A stretch of 15,810 nucleotides of DNA from Paraglomus occultum (Eukaryota; Glomeromycota; Glomeromycetes; Paraglomerales; Paraglomeraceae): contig CAJVPJ010000838.1 of assembly GCA_910592205.1 (NCBI GenBank), positions 1-15,810 of the forward strand. Reading direction: 5' to 3'. Of the stretch, positions 1 through 11,242 are shown one piece after another. Made by a program: the position numbers and the translations under genes. The notes below the pieces were generated by a model, which ran no database searches, was not told the origin of the DNA, and saw only the letters and a program-made list of their open reading frames with translations. Each line of letters begins with the position of its first letter. The stretch's first letter is position 1.

Positions 1-443
1 ACATATATGCATTTGGCATTATTATGTACTTGGTTGCCAGTGGTGAGCCACCTTTCAGAAATAGATCATTCGATAGAGATTTAGTATGTGATATAATGGG
101 CGGACTACGACCATCAATGCCTGATTCGGCACCAGAGGCATACAAGAAACTTGCTGCGACGTGTTGTGATGCTGATCCTAACAGGCGTCCAACGGAATGG
201 TCTCTTCTTATGCGACTTTCCGAACTTATCACAGAAGCAAATGGGCCTGGAAATGATGTATGGAATACCATCTACCATACTGAAGTAAGAGCATTGTCAC
301 GTCTCGAAAAGGAAAGTAAATACTCTAGTAAGGTTTTACCTGTAGGAAATTTGCCTAAACCGAGAAATAATCATGATTTGGATTCAGCCGCAGGTAATGA
401 ATACAGCAAATTGCGTACATTTGATTTTGAATCATCTTGTTAA
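1..443 (+). CDS. TKL-type protein kinase, C-terminal part of last exon (5' end outside window)
   Basis: This is the C-lobe and tail of a protein kinase. The frame is open from the window edge (first full codon at 3). It begins with a subdomain IX-like stretch, YAFGIIMYLVASGEPPF, and continues with GLRPSMPDSAPEAYKKL. The CCDADPNRRPTEWSLL block is subdomain XI with the conserved Arg of the NRRP motif. The usual Trp of the CW pair is Cys here. After the domain comes a Ser/Asn/Lys-rich tail of about 75 residues with no recognisable domain, ending in FDFESSC and TAA at 441-443. The style (RP-x-PDSAPE, C-x-D-x-DPN-x-RPT) is that of the very large TKL/Sel1-type kinase family of Glomeromycota fungi, as I remember it. 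The ATP site and catalytic loop lie outside the window, so activity cannot be judged. Substrate unknown. Relics of the same family lie at 13232-13520 and 13645-13770, and another member starts near 15236. Confidence 0.85.
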   Translation, partial: IYAFGIIMYLVASGEPPFRNRSFDRDLVCDIMGGLRPSMPDSAPEAYKKLAATCCDADPNRRPTEWSLLMRLSELITEANGPGNDVWNTIYHTEVRALSRLEKESKYSSKVLPVGNLPKPRNNHDLDSAAGNEYSKLRTFDFESSC

Positions 444-1238
444 CCTATTATTATTTGTTCTGAACAATACAGCCACGCAGGATCTTGTATAAAGTACCAC
501 CGTGCAAGTTAGAAAACTGTTAACAAAATGCCTACATTGTTAGAATTATTACATAGCGAGTTTTGGTGTTTCTCGAATGGAATTATCGATAAAGTCTCTG
601 CATCAAATTTAAGTTAATTGTTTAGCAGCAGCATGTTGTGGCGTGTACTCAAAAGCCTTAGATGAATTATTGTGACAGCATGTTAACTAGTCGTGTAATG
701 TTACAGCGAAATGATTTATCTAATAAAGTTGGTAGTCACTAGTATTAAGACTGCGAAAACTCCGTTTATTACACATTCAAGAATTTATCATCACGAGCTA
801 TCACTCTGGGCTAATCTAAACATTAACCACATTAACCACATTAACCGATCGCCTTGTATGCATACGGTGCCTGAAATAGACACAGTCGTGAGGCACGTTC
901 TCGAATGTACATCCATAAGTGTAACATCACTAGCTAATTACGCGTTACTAAATTGAGAAAAAACCGACGTCGTAAATTGCCAAATTCCGTTCACTTATTA
1001 TTTGGCGTGCATCAATGCCTTCCAAGACCTGAGCTTGGGTATTGTGGCTTGACTCATTTCATCTTTGGGCAAAGCCCCTAACCTCTGCCGTTGCTCAGCC
1101 TGAAGTTATTGTAGCACGATTGTTGCACAAAGCAAAGCTAACAGGTATACATTGTAAATTAATAAATGCATTGCCATCCGTTCGCGCATGTTATATACGA
1201 TTGGCCTCTTGGTAATAACTTTTCCGAAACATTCCTAA
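444..1238. other. Intergenic region, no gene supported
   Basis: This holds the 3' flank of the kinase and the 5' flank of the next gene. A frame at 711-956 is open for 81 codons but has no family features or domain, and looks like chance. The only local structure is a 9-bp triple repeat (822-846). A TATA-like run (TTATATACGA) lies about 40-50 nt before the ATG at 1239 and could be part of its promoter. No tRNA-like structure found by eye. Confidence 0.6.
822..846. repeat. Short tandem repeat, 9-bp unit, nearly 3 copies
   Basis: ATTAACCAC is present twice in full, followed by a third partial copy ATTAACC. It is non-coding and about 390 nt upstream of the next ATG. No function inferred. Confidence 0.7.
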
Positions 1239-4200
1239 ATGATGAACACCAAAATTTCAAGATCACTTTTTTTTTGCATGTTCATTTTATTATTTACATT
1301 CATATTTCCATATACCTGTAATGCGTTCAACACACTCGTATTCAATGAATCAGTGCCAGGACTAGTCGCAATAGCTCAACTTAGGTCAGCTCAATCATAC
1401 CCTGACAATACAATTGTCCTTCGCTTTATAAAGCCTATAAACATTTCGTGCAATGAACCTGAAGTTTTCTTACGCATCGTTTATCCCAATGCAACCGTCA
1501 CCAAACTAGATATTCCATTGCCACCAGAGTCAATTAGTACGTGTGTTGGATATGGGCTGGACTTTGTGCAAGTCGACGTCATTCCGCCTCATTATCTGCT
1601 ACTTTCGTATATAACAAAGACGTTTGTCAATGGGGATCCAACGCAGGCACGATTTCAGCGAGTAGGTTATACAGTCGATGTCAATGGCCAAGCATCCAAG
1701 TAAGAACTCGAAAGACACAAATAAACTGGAATTCATCATGTTCTAATCATTATTCTTTTCATAGTAACAGCAGCGATAGTCGGATTTCACTAACCGAGGC
1801 GGTTTCGGTACCGAGCAACGCAAATATAGTTCCTGGCATCAACGAAGATGATGGATTTTTACTGACATATCAGATGACATCTGATAATGTGATTGGATGG
1901 TCAAAATGGGGCGCAATGTAAGTGCTGAAGTTATGATTTACGAGACTAAGGCATTAACATACTGAATCAACCCATTCCTATTCGTTTGTTTGCAGTCAAC
2001 AGAATCAAACGTTTACTGAATTAGCGAGCGGTAATCTTCCTTCTGTCCACAATGCCTACCCATTTGCAACTACAAACGGTGGATATGGAATAGCATACAC
2101 AGTCCTTTCTTCGACAGACGCATCATGGCAGGCTTTCGTGCAACTAATGGACTCAACCGCGAACGGCTTTGGACAACCATATATTATCCACGAGACCAAC
2201 TTGGCGTTATCCGACTTTACTGTACACTTGTGTGATTTTGCGTACGGCGGAGCAGGATACAATTGCATATTAAAATTAGAACAGAGGGATGCAACCAGTG
2301 GGGTTACGCGTGTTACGTTCATGCTAGCAAACTTTCTTACTTCTGGATCAGTTGTTCAATTAGAAAACTTGAACTTTGATGGTGTGGCTCTCCCGTTTGA
2401 TGATATCACGCCTCTCTTCTACGGCGGATTTTTTGTGACGTTTTACAACAAGCTTGGAACTGACAATCAAAGTGTCGTTGGTTATGCGTATGGTAACGAC
2501 GGGTCTAATGCTAGTCAGTGGGATATACCTGATACAGTCAGAGTATCTGATACCTATACCGTGTTGAGTAACAACACGCTCGTTGCTCTATCGGAAACTC
2601 TAAGCAATAGTTGGAAACTAGTCGCCACCGATTTGCATAAATTCATAAACGGTAATAATCATGGTTATGTGTGTTCTGTTGTAATATGTGCAGTCCGCCA
2701 TCACCGATCCCGCATGGCTCACAAAAATTTCTCTTGTTTTTCAGATAAAGGCTATGACAATTTCAACATTGGCACGACTGAACCGATGATCAATGCTAGT
2801 TTTCCGATTCCACCGGCGTCAATCAACATCACGTTTACACAGCCAGTGTTGCTATCGTTTGGAAACATCTCCATCTATCAATACGACTCGACGGGGGCCG
2901 AAATGTTACGACAGACAGTGTCTGGGATGTCGTCGTACGTACAAGTGAGAAATGACGGATATGCCGTATCGGTCACAGTTCTCGAGAGCACGTTCAATCA
3001 ACCGGGTGCATTCTATTATGCAACGACAGACAACAACTTTGTTAGATCAAATCAGTTGGGTGAACCAATGTTTGGAATAGCAAAAAAAAAGTGGATTTTT
3101 AGCAGACAATTAACAAACGATAATGTACACGATGAAGGAACATTTGCTTTGTTACGACTCAACCAAAACGGAACAGCATACTTTAGTAACTTGGATAATG
3201 ATGGAATGAACGGATTTTTTGACAGCTTGCTTTCTGAGCTGGTGGCTGTTCTTCCACTGTCACCAGGCAGATTGACCACGTCAAAGAAACATCAGTTCGA
3301 CACTGCGAATTCTGCCAAGGTTTTACTCCAAGTTCATGTTGAGGCTGGCAACACGTCCGAACCGAGTACCGGTCAAGTTGTTACCGATCTGGATACAATG
3401 GTGAAGAACAAGGCCATTACGCCACTTGTTACCCAACCGCTTGCATCCATGCTTGATGAGACATTTGGATTTGAACCTATACGTACGTATTGAAAAATTT
3501 TTGGAGATGGGTTTAAGGGTGAGAGAAGAGGCAGAGGAATGTAATATAATAGTATTATGTAATAACTCTGAACACAGGTTATCAGATGTATCGCGTAAGT
3601 GCATACATATACTTACCATTATTTGTTCCCTAAACAGCTGACCTGTGGCATAAATACAGAATGAGACTTTTGTACTTGATTGGATTTTTTATGTTCTTTC
3701 TCTTGGCTTTTATCATCGCACATCGCTTATCTCCAGAGGTATGTCAGACAACACATGCGACGAGCATACTATTGTGTCAAATATATATAAATTGACTGTG
3801 CTTTTTTTTTTTGGGAAACAGTCAAGGAATTGGGCCATATTTCCGATTACCTTTATCTGCATAGACTATGCATTAGACATTGCTTTTATTGCTAGACATG
3901 GAAATGACGTGCCATCACTCTATTATCCAAGGTATTTTTGCGATACGCGTGTCATCGACTGCAGCTCTTGCTAATATATTAACCAGCACTTGTGCATTTC
4001 AAATTTTCACTACAGCATAATCATTCTATTCCTCTCGTTTGCATACAATGTTATCATGGCATTCCTCATTCTTTTGAGAGAAAAGATAAATAATGTTGAA
4101 TTTGATAGCTGGTTCAAAGATAATCTTGTAATAACATCTCTGCTTACCATTTTATCGGGAGCAGAACTTGAAGCATTGAGGTTTATTTCTTCGAGATTTG

Positions 4201-4585
4201 CTGGGCTCCACATGTTTGCCGCTCCATTATCAAAAGCTGCCGAATCGTGGATCCTTTGGGCAGGATTTTCAACTCTGGTTATTGAAGACATTCCGCAATT
4301 CGTCATTCAAGTAAGCTGGACTGAGTTGGCGAAAACAAAAAAATTTGATATAAACAAAATATTAACCTTTTCATTATTTTATAGGTAATCTATCTTTGTT
4401 GCGCCATTTCATATGACATTATTCCATTCTCGACACTTGTAATGAGTATAATAGTTCTGTGCAATAATCTCTTTACACGACTGTATTATATAGTTTGCGG
4501 TTGCTTGCGGGATAAAGCATACCGTCAACCATCAATCGAAGGCCAATTAACATCGAGTATAGTATCGTTCCAAGAAAGTCTTTAA
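1239..4585 (+). CDS. Signal-peptide, glycosylated ectodomain, multi-pass membrane protein with EDIPQ motif (8 exons)
   Basis: Deduced exons: 1239-1699, 1765-1917, 1996-2663, 2745-3482, 3638-3738, 3822-3931, 4016-4310 and 4385-4585. All introns are GT-AG, phases agree, and the sum is 2727 nt (908 residues plus stop). Residues 1-29 are a strong signal peptide (hydrophobic LFFCMFILLFTFIFPY, then CNA). The ectodomain to about 670 is rich in Thr/Val/Asn with at least ten N-x-S/T sites (e.g. NES, NIS, NAT, NAS, NIT, NGT), suggesting a beta-rich glycosylated extracellular region. Helices follow: about 682-702 (LLYLIGFFMFFLLAFIIA), 712-730, 744-764, then a segment carrying EDIPQFVIQ (834-842), and a last one in exon 8. 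The tail (PSIEGQLTSSIVSFQESL) is cytosolic or luminal depending on topology. I recall this as an expanded Glomeromycota family without assigned function. The (E/D)-x-PQ-x-(V/L)-(I/L)-Q helix is reminiscent of XK-related proteins, which is only a hint. The exon 3 end could instead be 2651, removing four residues. Confidence 0.85.
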
Positions 4586-5005
4586 AATCACAGGGAAGCG
4601 TGCAGATAGATAGGAAGGACATGTCATGTGAGTAAAAAAGCACAACTACGCTCGTTCGCATATACAATAACGAACGTGCTATATAAGTCACGGAACTGAT
4701 AAACAACGCACGCTTCTTGATTACTCGTCTTTTGTATATTCTCGATTATATTAAAAATAATAATTTAACCTCAAACGTAAATAAAAGAACCAGAACCATT
4801 TTTTGTATAGTATATGATCTAGGAAAGAGTATTACGGATTAAATTGAATAATAACTATTTGATACGTGCGTCTATAATCTGTACGAATACTTAAAAAACT
4901 TTCGAAACTAATTGTCCATTTTTTATTCTGACAAGTCGTTTATTTCTGTAATTCTATAGTCTACTAAATAAATATTCGTGAAAGAACAAACTACTATTCA
5001 CAATC
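4586..5005. terminator. Shared 3' region of two convergent genes, candidate poly(A) signals
   Basis: The + strand gene ends at 4585 and the - strand reductase gene ends at 5006, so both transcripts terminate in this AT-rich 420 nt. AATAAA on + is at 4780-4785, 195 nt after the stop. AATAAA on - (read as tttatt) is at 4939-4944, about 60 nt past the reductase stop, and again at 4922-4927. No coding sequence supported. Whether these signals are used cannot be told from sequence alone. Confidence 0.4.
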
Positions 5006-7819
5006 TTAACTCCACACGTCTTCTTGGTATTTGTTTTGATTGCGAAGATCCTTTACATAATTTGTTGCACTACCGCTATCCATGCCGCCACACTCTTGTG
5101 CAATCTGAATAAGGCAGCTATTAACGTCGCGTGCCATATTCTTGGCATCACTAAGAAATAAAATGGTGGTTAATTTATGCGTGCAAGCCTCGTATTCACA
5201 AAAGCAGCGATACCCACCCGCAGACGTAAAAGTATCCTCCGCGATTTCGTAGTAGATCCCAGATGTACTCTTTTTGTTCGCGCAGCCGATGTTGAACGTA
5301 AACTTTATGTTCCTATGTAATCGTATTATTTCACGTAATGATATTAAAACACAATGCTCGATCACGAACAATTATCTCCAACGCCGCTTCCACACTACAA
5401 CACAAACCAATTTACCACAAAACATACCCGCTCACGAGAAAAGGCTGTGATCAGCTTGCCCTTATCACCCAATATCTTAAAGTATTCCTCAAACTCTTCT
5501 TCATACAGGAAATCCTCATTTCTCCGCCTACAACCGTAAAAGAGCACAGTGTCGCCCACATCAACGCCTTCAGATTTCAGATACGTTCTTTCAATCACAA
5601 ATCCTCTGAAAGGAGCCACTCCTGTCCCCGGACCAACCATTACAATTGGAGTCTTTGGATTCGAGGGTAGTTTGAAATTTGTGCGCCTCACGTGTAATGC
5701 TAGTCGGATTATATTGTTCGATTCATCGTGGAATTTATTTCTAGGACCGGAATAGAGATAAAATGGTGCGGTTTCTGGATGTTGAATATTCCTTAGTTTA
5801 CGATGCACTTGTAAGAGATAATTTGTAGCAAGCCCATAAACAGTCTTGTGTGGAGCAGTAGGCGGATTATATGATAACACTGTAGCAGTGAGATGAATTG
5901 AGTTGGGCGTTGCCTTTGGGCTACTGGATATCGAGTAATATCTGAGTTGTAACCTCGGCAGTGACTCGATGATTAGATCCAAAGGAATAGTATCTAGCGG
6001 TTTCCCTCCGGGTGATATATGTTCTAACAACTCTCCGAGAGTAAGATGAGCATCAGCCACTTGCACTCTATATGCTTCCTTATCTTCGCCAAGAGACGTA
6101 AGCTTAGCTCGTGCTTCTTCAGTGGGAACGTATTGTGCGAGAGTTCCAATAAACTGCCGAGAAGTGGTAGTATGAATATCGAGATAGTTACGGAATATTG
6201 TAGCGTATGTCGTAGGCACAGGGAAAGGGTATTTCTTTGTTGCGGATGCTAGAATAATATATATATAAAGGTTAATTACAGTGTGTAATACCAATAAAAT
6301 GTTGAATAATACCATTAAAAACATGGAACGTATTGCTCACGATCAGTGCTCTCCACCATTATGACAGTGTCTCTCTTCTCCCATAGACCCAAGACGTGAA
6401 GAATGCGATATACATCCTGTTCAGGATTAATCGGCCAGATTGCACAATGGTCACCTGACTGATAAGTTATGCCTGAACCAGTGATATCCATTTCGAGGTG
6501 GACGCAATTACGTTCTTGAATTTTAAAGAGTTCGCGGGAATTATGGATTGGTGCGGCATATGGATTCTTTGCATCATACGTCTGGTACCTGAAGTAATAG
6601 AAGCGCAATTTAATACCATATACACGTATGACATGATTTTAACTGATAGTTTGTGACATGATTTTACCCATTGGCCATGAGTGCTTGCTCACTGTGTTCT
6701 CCGTAGTAGACTTTTTCAGGATCAAAAGACTCCAATTCCGTTATCTTGTAAGCGGGCACGCGCGCACTAAGTATCAGATTCAAATGACAAAAGTGACAAA
6801 TTAAAAAAGCGGTACAATCTTTAACCGAAATGATGAATAAATAATTACCTTGCGTGTATTGCGTTCTGATCTATTCCCATGACATCACATACAGCCTTCC
6901 ACATATCTTCCTTCCATCCGAGAAAATCTTCCTCGAGACTTCCATCATCATCACCTTCGCCACGATTACCGATCCTTCGAGCGCCAAACTCTGTCAACTT
7001 GTCGTCGACCGTCCTTCCGACTGCATTGAAAATCTCGTATGTTGAATTACCGAGCGCGAAAACAACGTATCTTAGACTTTGCAATGGTTTTTCTTCAGCA
7101 GCAACTCCCGTTGAGAATTCAGGGTTTTCTGAGGTAATCATTTCCCAAAACTCAACCGCATCATCGGTCGGCTCACCCTCACCTAAAATATGCGTAAACC
7201 GGTTGATTAACATGATATTAAGAAATAATCGCATTATTGTCAATAACTTGTATACTACCATACGTAGCCATGCAAAAGAATGCGATACAGTCAGATGGAA
7301 ATACATCTAGTAACGTCATGTCACAATCTTCAACGTCAACAGTCATTGTCCGAAGGCCAAATCGCTGTGTACCCTCTTTAGCAAGACGAGACGCATAATC
7401 TTCCGCAGTACCGGTTTGTGATCCGTAAAATATGATCACATTCTTGTCCTAGAATAGATGGAATAGTATTTAGAAAAGAAGCTTCCATTGAGACGTGCAG
7501 TATATCTGAATCCTATTTCGGCTGGGTTTACGAATCAATAATGACGAAATATTTCACATAGCTCGTTTTTGTCATTTCACGTATATACAAAGCTTACCAT
7601 TTCCCTCATTCTCTGCACAAAATCCCTATTCTTTTTCTTTTTTGCTGGCGGACCAGTTTTAGCGGCCGAGGTTGAAGGCCCACCGATTCCTGTCGGTGTT
7701 TGCTTTTTGCCAAAAGGAAGAGATCCTCGCGCAAAGTATAATACAGAGCATACAGCCAAAATGAACAATATGACGAGATCGATTGTATCAATCAATGGCT
7801 CTTCGTCGTATTCGGACAT
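5006..7819 (-). CDS. NCP1: NADPH-cytochrome P450 reductase (8 exons, 717 aa)
   Basis: This diflavin reductase passes electrons from NADPH through FAD and FMN to P450s and other haem enzymes at the ER membrane. Exons in gene order: 7819-7598, 7448-7259, 7182-6849, 6766-6668, 6588-6341, 6248-5428, 5312-5218 and 5150-5006; introns are 67-149 nt, all GT-AG, and the sum is 2154 nt. An N-terminal anchor (about 13-30, IDLVILFILAVCSVLYFA) precedes a Lys-rich linker. The FMN domain has YGSQTGTAEDYA (82-93) and ATYGEGEPTDDA. The FAD domain has RYYSISSSP (467-475) and GLATNYL. The NADPH part has VGPGTGVAPFRGF (from 569), FYGCRRRNEDF (601-611), AFSRE, KVYVQHRLRE, YVCG and DAKNMARDVN. It ends in QEDVWS with the penultimate Trp that stacks on FAD. 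Length and motif order fit intact fungal CPRs and no key residue is missing. The gene symbol is the yeast name, applied by orthology of motifs. No P450 gene is next to it here. Confidence 0.96.
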
Positions 7820-7892
7820 GCTGAATGACGAAATAATGGGATTATGTAACGGGGACTTGAAGAATTAGTAATGACGAAAGAGATAAAGTTAT

Positions 7893-7943
7893 GGGGGGTT
7901 GGGGGTTTGGTGATTGTCAAACGTTTATATATATATATATATA
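7893..7943. repeat. G-rich tract plus TA microsatellite in the reductase 5' flank
   Basis: Runs of six, five and two G lie at 7893-7910 on +, so they are C-runs on the reductase coding strand, 74-91 nt before its ATG. A TA run of 18 nt follows at 7926-7943. Either could sit in the 5' UTR or core promoter of the reductase. The three unequal G runs fall short of a standard four-run, three-layer quadruplex. Confidence 0.6.
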
Positions 7944-9407
7944 CTCAAGGATGAAACCTAACGCTAAATAGTACGGATTCGGTGATGCCGATCAAATAAT
8001 GTGATTCTTATTATTATGCTGACATAAAATAAGCACTGCTTGAAAGTTCTATTTTTTCATATTGAGAAAAATATGCACAACACAAAAAGGTACTTTTATG
8101 ATCTGATTGCAAATTACCAATCATGCATTGACACGGGGATAATTGTAGAACCGTCACTTTTTTTCATCTGATTGTTATCTTATCCAATGAGATCGTTCCA
8201 AAATTTAACAATATTAATATCAGAAAGGTAATTGTTTATGTCTTTGCTTTTTCCACGCAAAAAGTCTTACCGTTACCGGTTCATAGGAACAAAAAGAGCG
8301 GATTACGTATTCGCATGACTGCATTTGCGACAAAAAGCTCCCGGTAACTATACAAGATAGCGCTAAATATAAAATACTCTAACCTTATTTAACCGCTGTT
8401 ATGCGGGATCTCTACGTAGACAATTCCTATTTGTCGGATTGTTGACAACATTTTTACCGAAAAAAGATTTTACACTAATCTGCAACTAGCCCATCGTGGA
8501 TAATATAACCCGTTTTGTATTTATATCTCATTAGCACCACGCGGGCATTAAGATGCTAGCTGATGTAGTCTAATAGATAATATATGACGAACAATGCCAA
8601 AAGATATACTGTGGCTTAATCACATGATTATACAAAATACATCTCCAAGTGAGGAAGATTCCGAACCGCAAATAGTAGTAGGCATATGCATATTTAACTT
8701 AATGAAATCTGCGACAATTCGTAAATTTTTTATTCCAACAGTAGCTTAGTGAATGCATGTCATTAAATTAACGTTTACGGCTACAAGTGTTAAAATATAG
8801 CAATTTATCCCAGTCATACATGTTTCGAATAACTAGTACAATGGAGGATGTTCTGCAAAAGTTGGTGCGTGCGAATTAACGTTTGGCACAAAAGAACCGA
8901 AACTGATTATACTGTATACATCAACAACCATAAGCAATTTCCAAGAAAGTAGAACATATTACTGTCGAAAGCTCTGCCGCCATGGATGTTATGCAAGCAC
9001 CAATAGTTATAATAAATTTGAAGCTAATTGTAATGCTTTCGGGGAAAAAATCATCTTATCGTATAGAAATGTCGCTTAATAAAGTATTGGATAACTGCGG
9101 TAGTGCAATCGTCATTTGATGATTTACCGTATATTTGTACGACAAATAAATTTGATTCACAACGTCGTCGTTCAATGGAGTGAACGAATTGTTACACTCG
9201 ATTAGTAAAAATATTTACAAATGACAAATGCAATATGGTATTATTTACTATATTATCTTGACATGTCAAAACAGCGGTCGAATTCCTAGACATTTGACAT
9301 GTAGAATAAAAGTCAGATGCATAATAAAGTCTAGTCTCTTGTTATTTGCGATCAATGTTGATGAGCTATCGGTTTTTGTTTCTAGTACTCACATTACAAA
9401 AGTCCTT

Positions 9408-9449
9408 GCTAAGAGCAGCAGGCTAACAGCAGCAGGCTAAGAGCAGTAA
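9408..9449 (+). repeat. Tandem repeat, 14-bp unit, 3 copies
   Basis: Three contiguous 14-mers are visible: GCTAAGAGCAGCAG, GCTAACAGCAGCAG and GCTAAGAGCAGTAA, followed by GCTCTT. They differ from each other at one to three positions. Non-coding minisatellite; no role inferred. Confidence 0.8.
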
Positions 9450-10354
9450 GCTCTTTACATAACAATTATCATTGTAAATATAATACTTTGTTACTAATTA
9501 TAAAAGAGCAATTTAGCCCGATATATATATATAAAGCATAAACAATTTCATAAGTTTAAACCGTATAATTAACGCTAAGTTACCCAAGCAATATAAACCA
9601 CAACCTGCCTACGAGAATAATCATAAAGATATTACACGTATTACACAGGTATAATTATATTTTTATATTGTAATTTACAGTAGTAGAACATTAGCAAACA
9701 CTTTCCCTGCGTATAATCTATTAACTATCATAATATCTGCAAAAATTAAGTGTCTCCAAAAAATTTCCAAAACACCAAAGTTTTTCTCGCAAGTTTAGGT
9801 CATAAGAATTTAATTCATACCTCGACACTTTTTTTTAAATAAAATTTGGAACATATGACTGTGCAATTGCTATACAAAGTGTAAGAGATTGTACAATATA
9901 ATGATATATATGTGTTTATTGTCAATCATGGCAATTTTTTTAATTCAATCGTACTTCTCAGAAAATTACTCAAAACGATTAGAAGCATGTCGAGACATGG
10001 ATTGAAGTAAGTGACGCACGGTTTTTGATAAAATTATAACATTGCATTGGATGTTCGAAAATTTACCGAGACGGTTAATTAGGCTAAATTAGAATTGCAG
10101 GTAATTTATGGCTTGTAATATGCTATATACGTAAAAATCTAAAAGTGTTTACTCATTTCTGTCTTATTAGGCGGGTCGGATACTTATACTGCTACTGCGA
10201 ATACCACTACTTTAATTATTTCTTGTAACGAAAATGCATTGTCATCTTTCTTTACCAAAAAACAAAACAACTAACTTTAAACATATGTATAATAAAAATT
10301 TTCAAAAGTAGACGAGTGCGTTATAATCGAGCTTGCACATCTTTTCTCCCATTG

Positions 10355-10980
10355 TTATGCTGGAAACATATTTGCGCGCAAAAGGTGCAAGCGGATTAAT
10401 CTCGAGACACACCAAGTAATTATTACTGTCGTGAGAAAATAAAATTGAAATTTATATTATCTCATCGAATTGGTATGGTCCGACTGTTTAGAAAAAAAAC
10501 AATAGAAGTATAAATTAATTACGGAAAGGAAACGATATTATAAAGTTGCGACGAGATGACTGGATAAAAGCATGTTTGATTCACATAAGTCTTGACAATC
10601 AATTTTACACTACCGGTCACGCCTGAGATTACCGATGGTTGGTAAACTCGAATAACAAATAGTAACATCGAAACCATAGGGTCGATCTGATTGGTCTTTA
10701 TAAGCAAGAAATATTAAATATAATATCGTGTCCATATGTAAACCACTGAAATATAAAGACTCGCTGATTACGGCATAGCGTAAATTAAAAGATGAGTTGT
10801 GATAATTTGTTGCTTGTAAACTTGATGTTTAATTTATAAACTCATGATTTGCATGCATTGATCATCTTAACATAGTCTCCGTCGCAAATACGCAGTACAT
10901 GTACTCGCAATCATTGCTTTGGCGATTGTTAACTCGACATCTTCATTTATTGCATCCCGACAAGCAGAATTCAACTTTGC
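10355..10980 (+). repeat. Direct repeat, copy A: 5' flank of the BTB-BACK-TLDc gene
   Basis: Several blocks recur in the same order at 13053-14160. Examples: CGTGAGAAAATAAA (10430 region and 13125 region), CATAGGGTCGAT (10675 and 13901 regions), GGCATAGCGTAAAT (10772 and 13980 regions), AAATACGCAGTACATG (10886 and 14080 regions) and CATTGCTTTGGCGATTGTTA (10912 and 14116 regions). This copy is the upstream flank of the intact BTB gene that starts at 11243, so it may hold its promoter or distal regulatory sequence. Confidence 0.8.
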
Positions 10981-11242
10981 ATCATATCTTGATTGAAAAA
11001 AAAGGTATATTCCAGTGCTATAAAATAAACGTGTAGTTATAAGCAGCACTATATTGAAAGGTGTCTCATCGGAATGACTGCATCTGTGTGTTAGTGGATA
11101 TTTAGCATTTCTCCCCGCATATTTAATGAATGATCAGTGCTACAATATGGACGTATAGTCGTATTGGTACGTGTTGCACAAGATTGACGAATCTCATCGC
11201 TCATTTATCACTGTCTGAATATTCTTGAAACTTTGTGCGAAA

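Larger units (their letters stand above)
7820..11242. other. 3.4-kb AT-rich stretch without a supported gene
   Basis: This lies between the divergent starts of the reductase (-) and the BTB gene (+), so it contains both promoters. I read both strands and found only short unconnected frames (up to about 70 codons) with no domain or family feature. Visible items are a G-rich tract with a TA run close to the reductase start (7893-7943), a 14-bp triple repeat (9408-9449) and, from about 10355, the segment duplicated after the BTB gene. Old, unrecognisable mobile-element debris is possible but I see no terminal repeats or transposase. Confidence 0.6.

Noticed and set aside
711-956. 81-codon open frame after the kinase
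   Set aside because: No domain or family similarity recognised. It overlaps a 9-bp tandem repeat and lies in AT-rich flank, so chance is more likely.
7577-7819. Plus-strand and other-frame ORFs overlapping the reductase exons
   Set aside because: They are shadows of the reductase gene, whose exons join into a full diflavin reductase with all motifs.
8265-8348. Inverted GTTACCGG ... CCGGTAAC pair, about 60 nt apart, considered as ends of a small transposon
   Set aside because: The match is only eight bases and the flanks show no target-site duplication or extended terminal repeat.
9271-9300. CGGTCGAATTCC, resembling a tRNA T-arm
   Set aside because: No matching acceptor stem, D-arm or A/B box spacing could be found around it.
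9228-9440. 70-codon open frame in the gene-poor region
   Set aside because: It runs into the 14-bp repeat, has no recognisable features and no good splice partners.
10519-11049. Two short minus-strand frames upstream of the BTB gene
   Set aside because: They lie in the duplicated flank, and copy B does not preserve these frames, which argues against coding.
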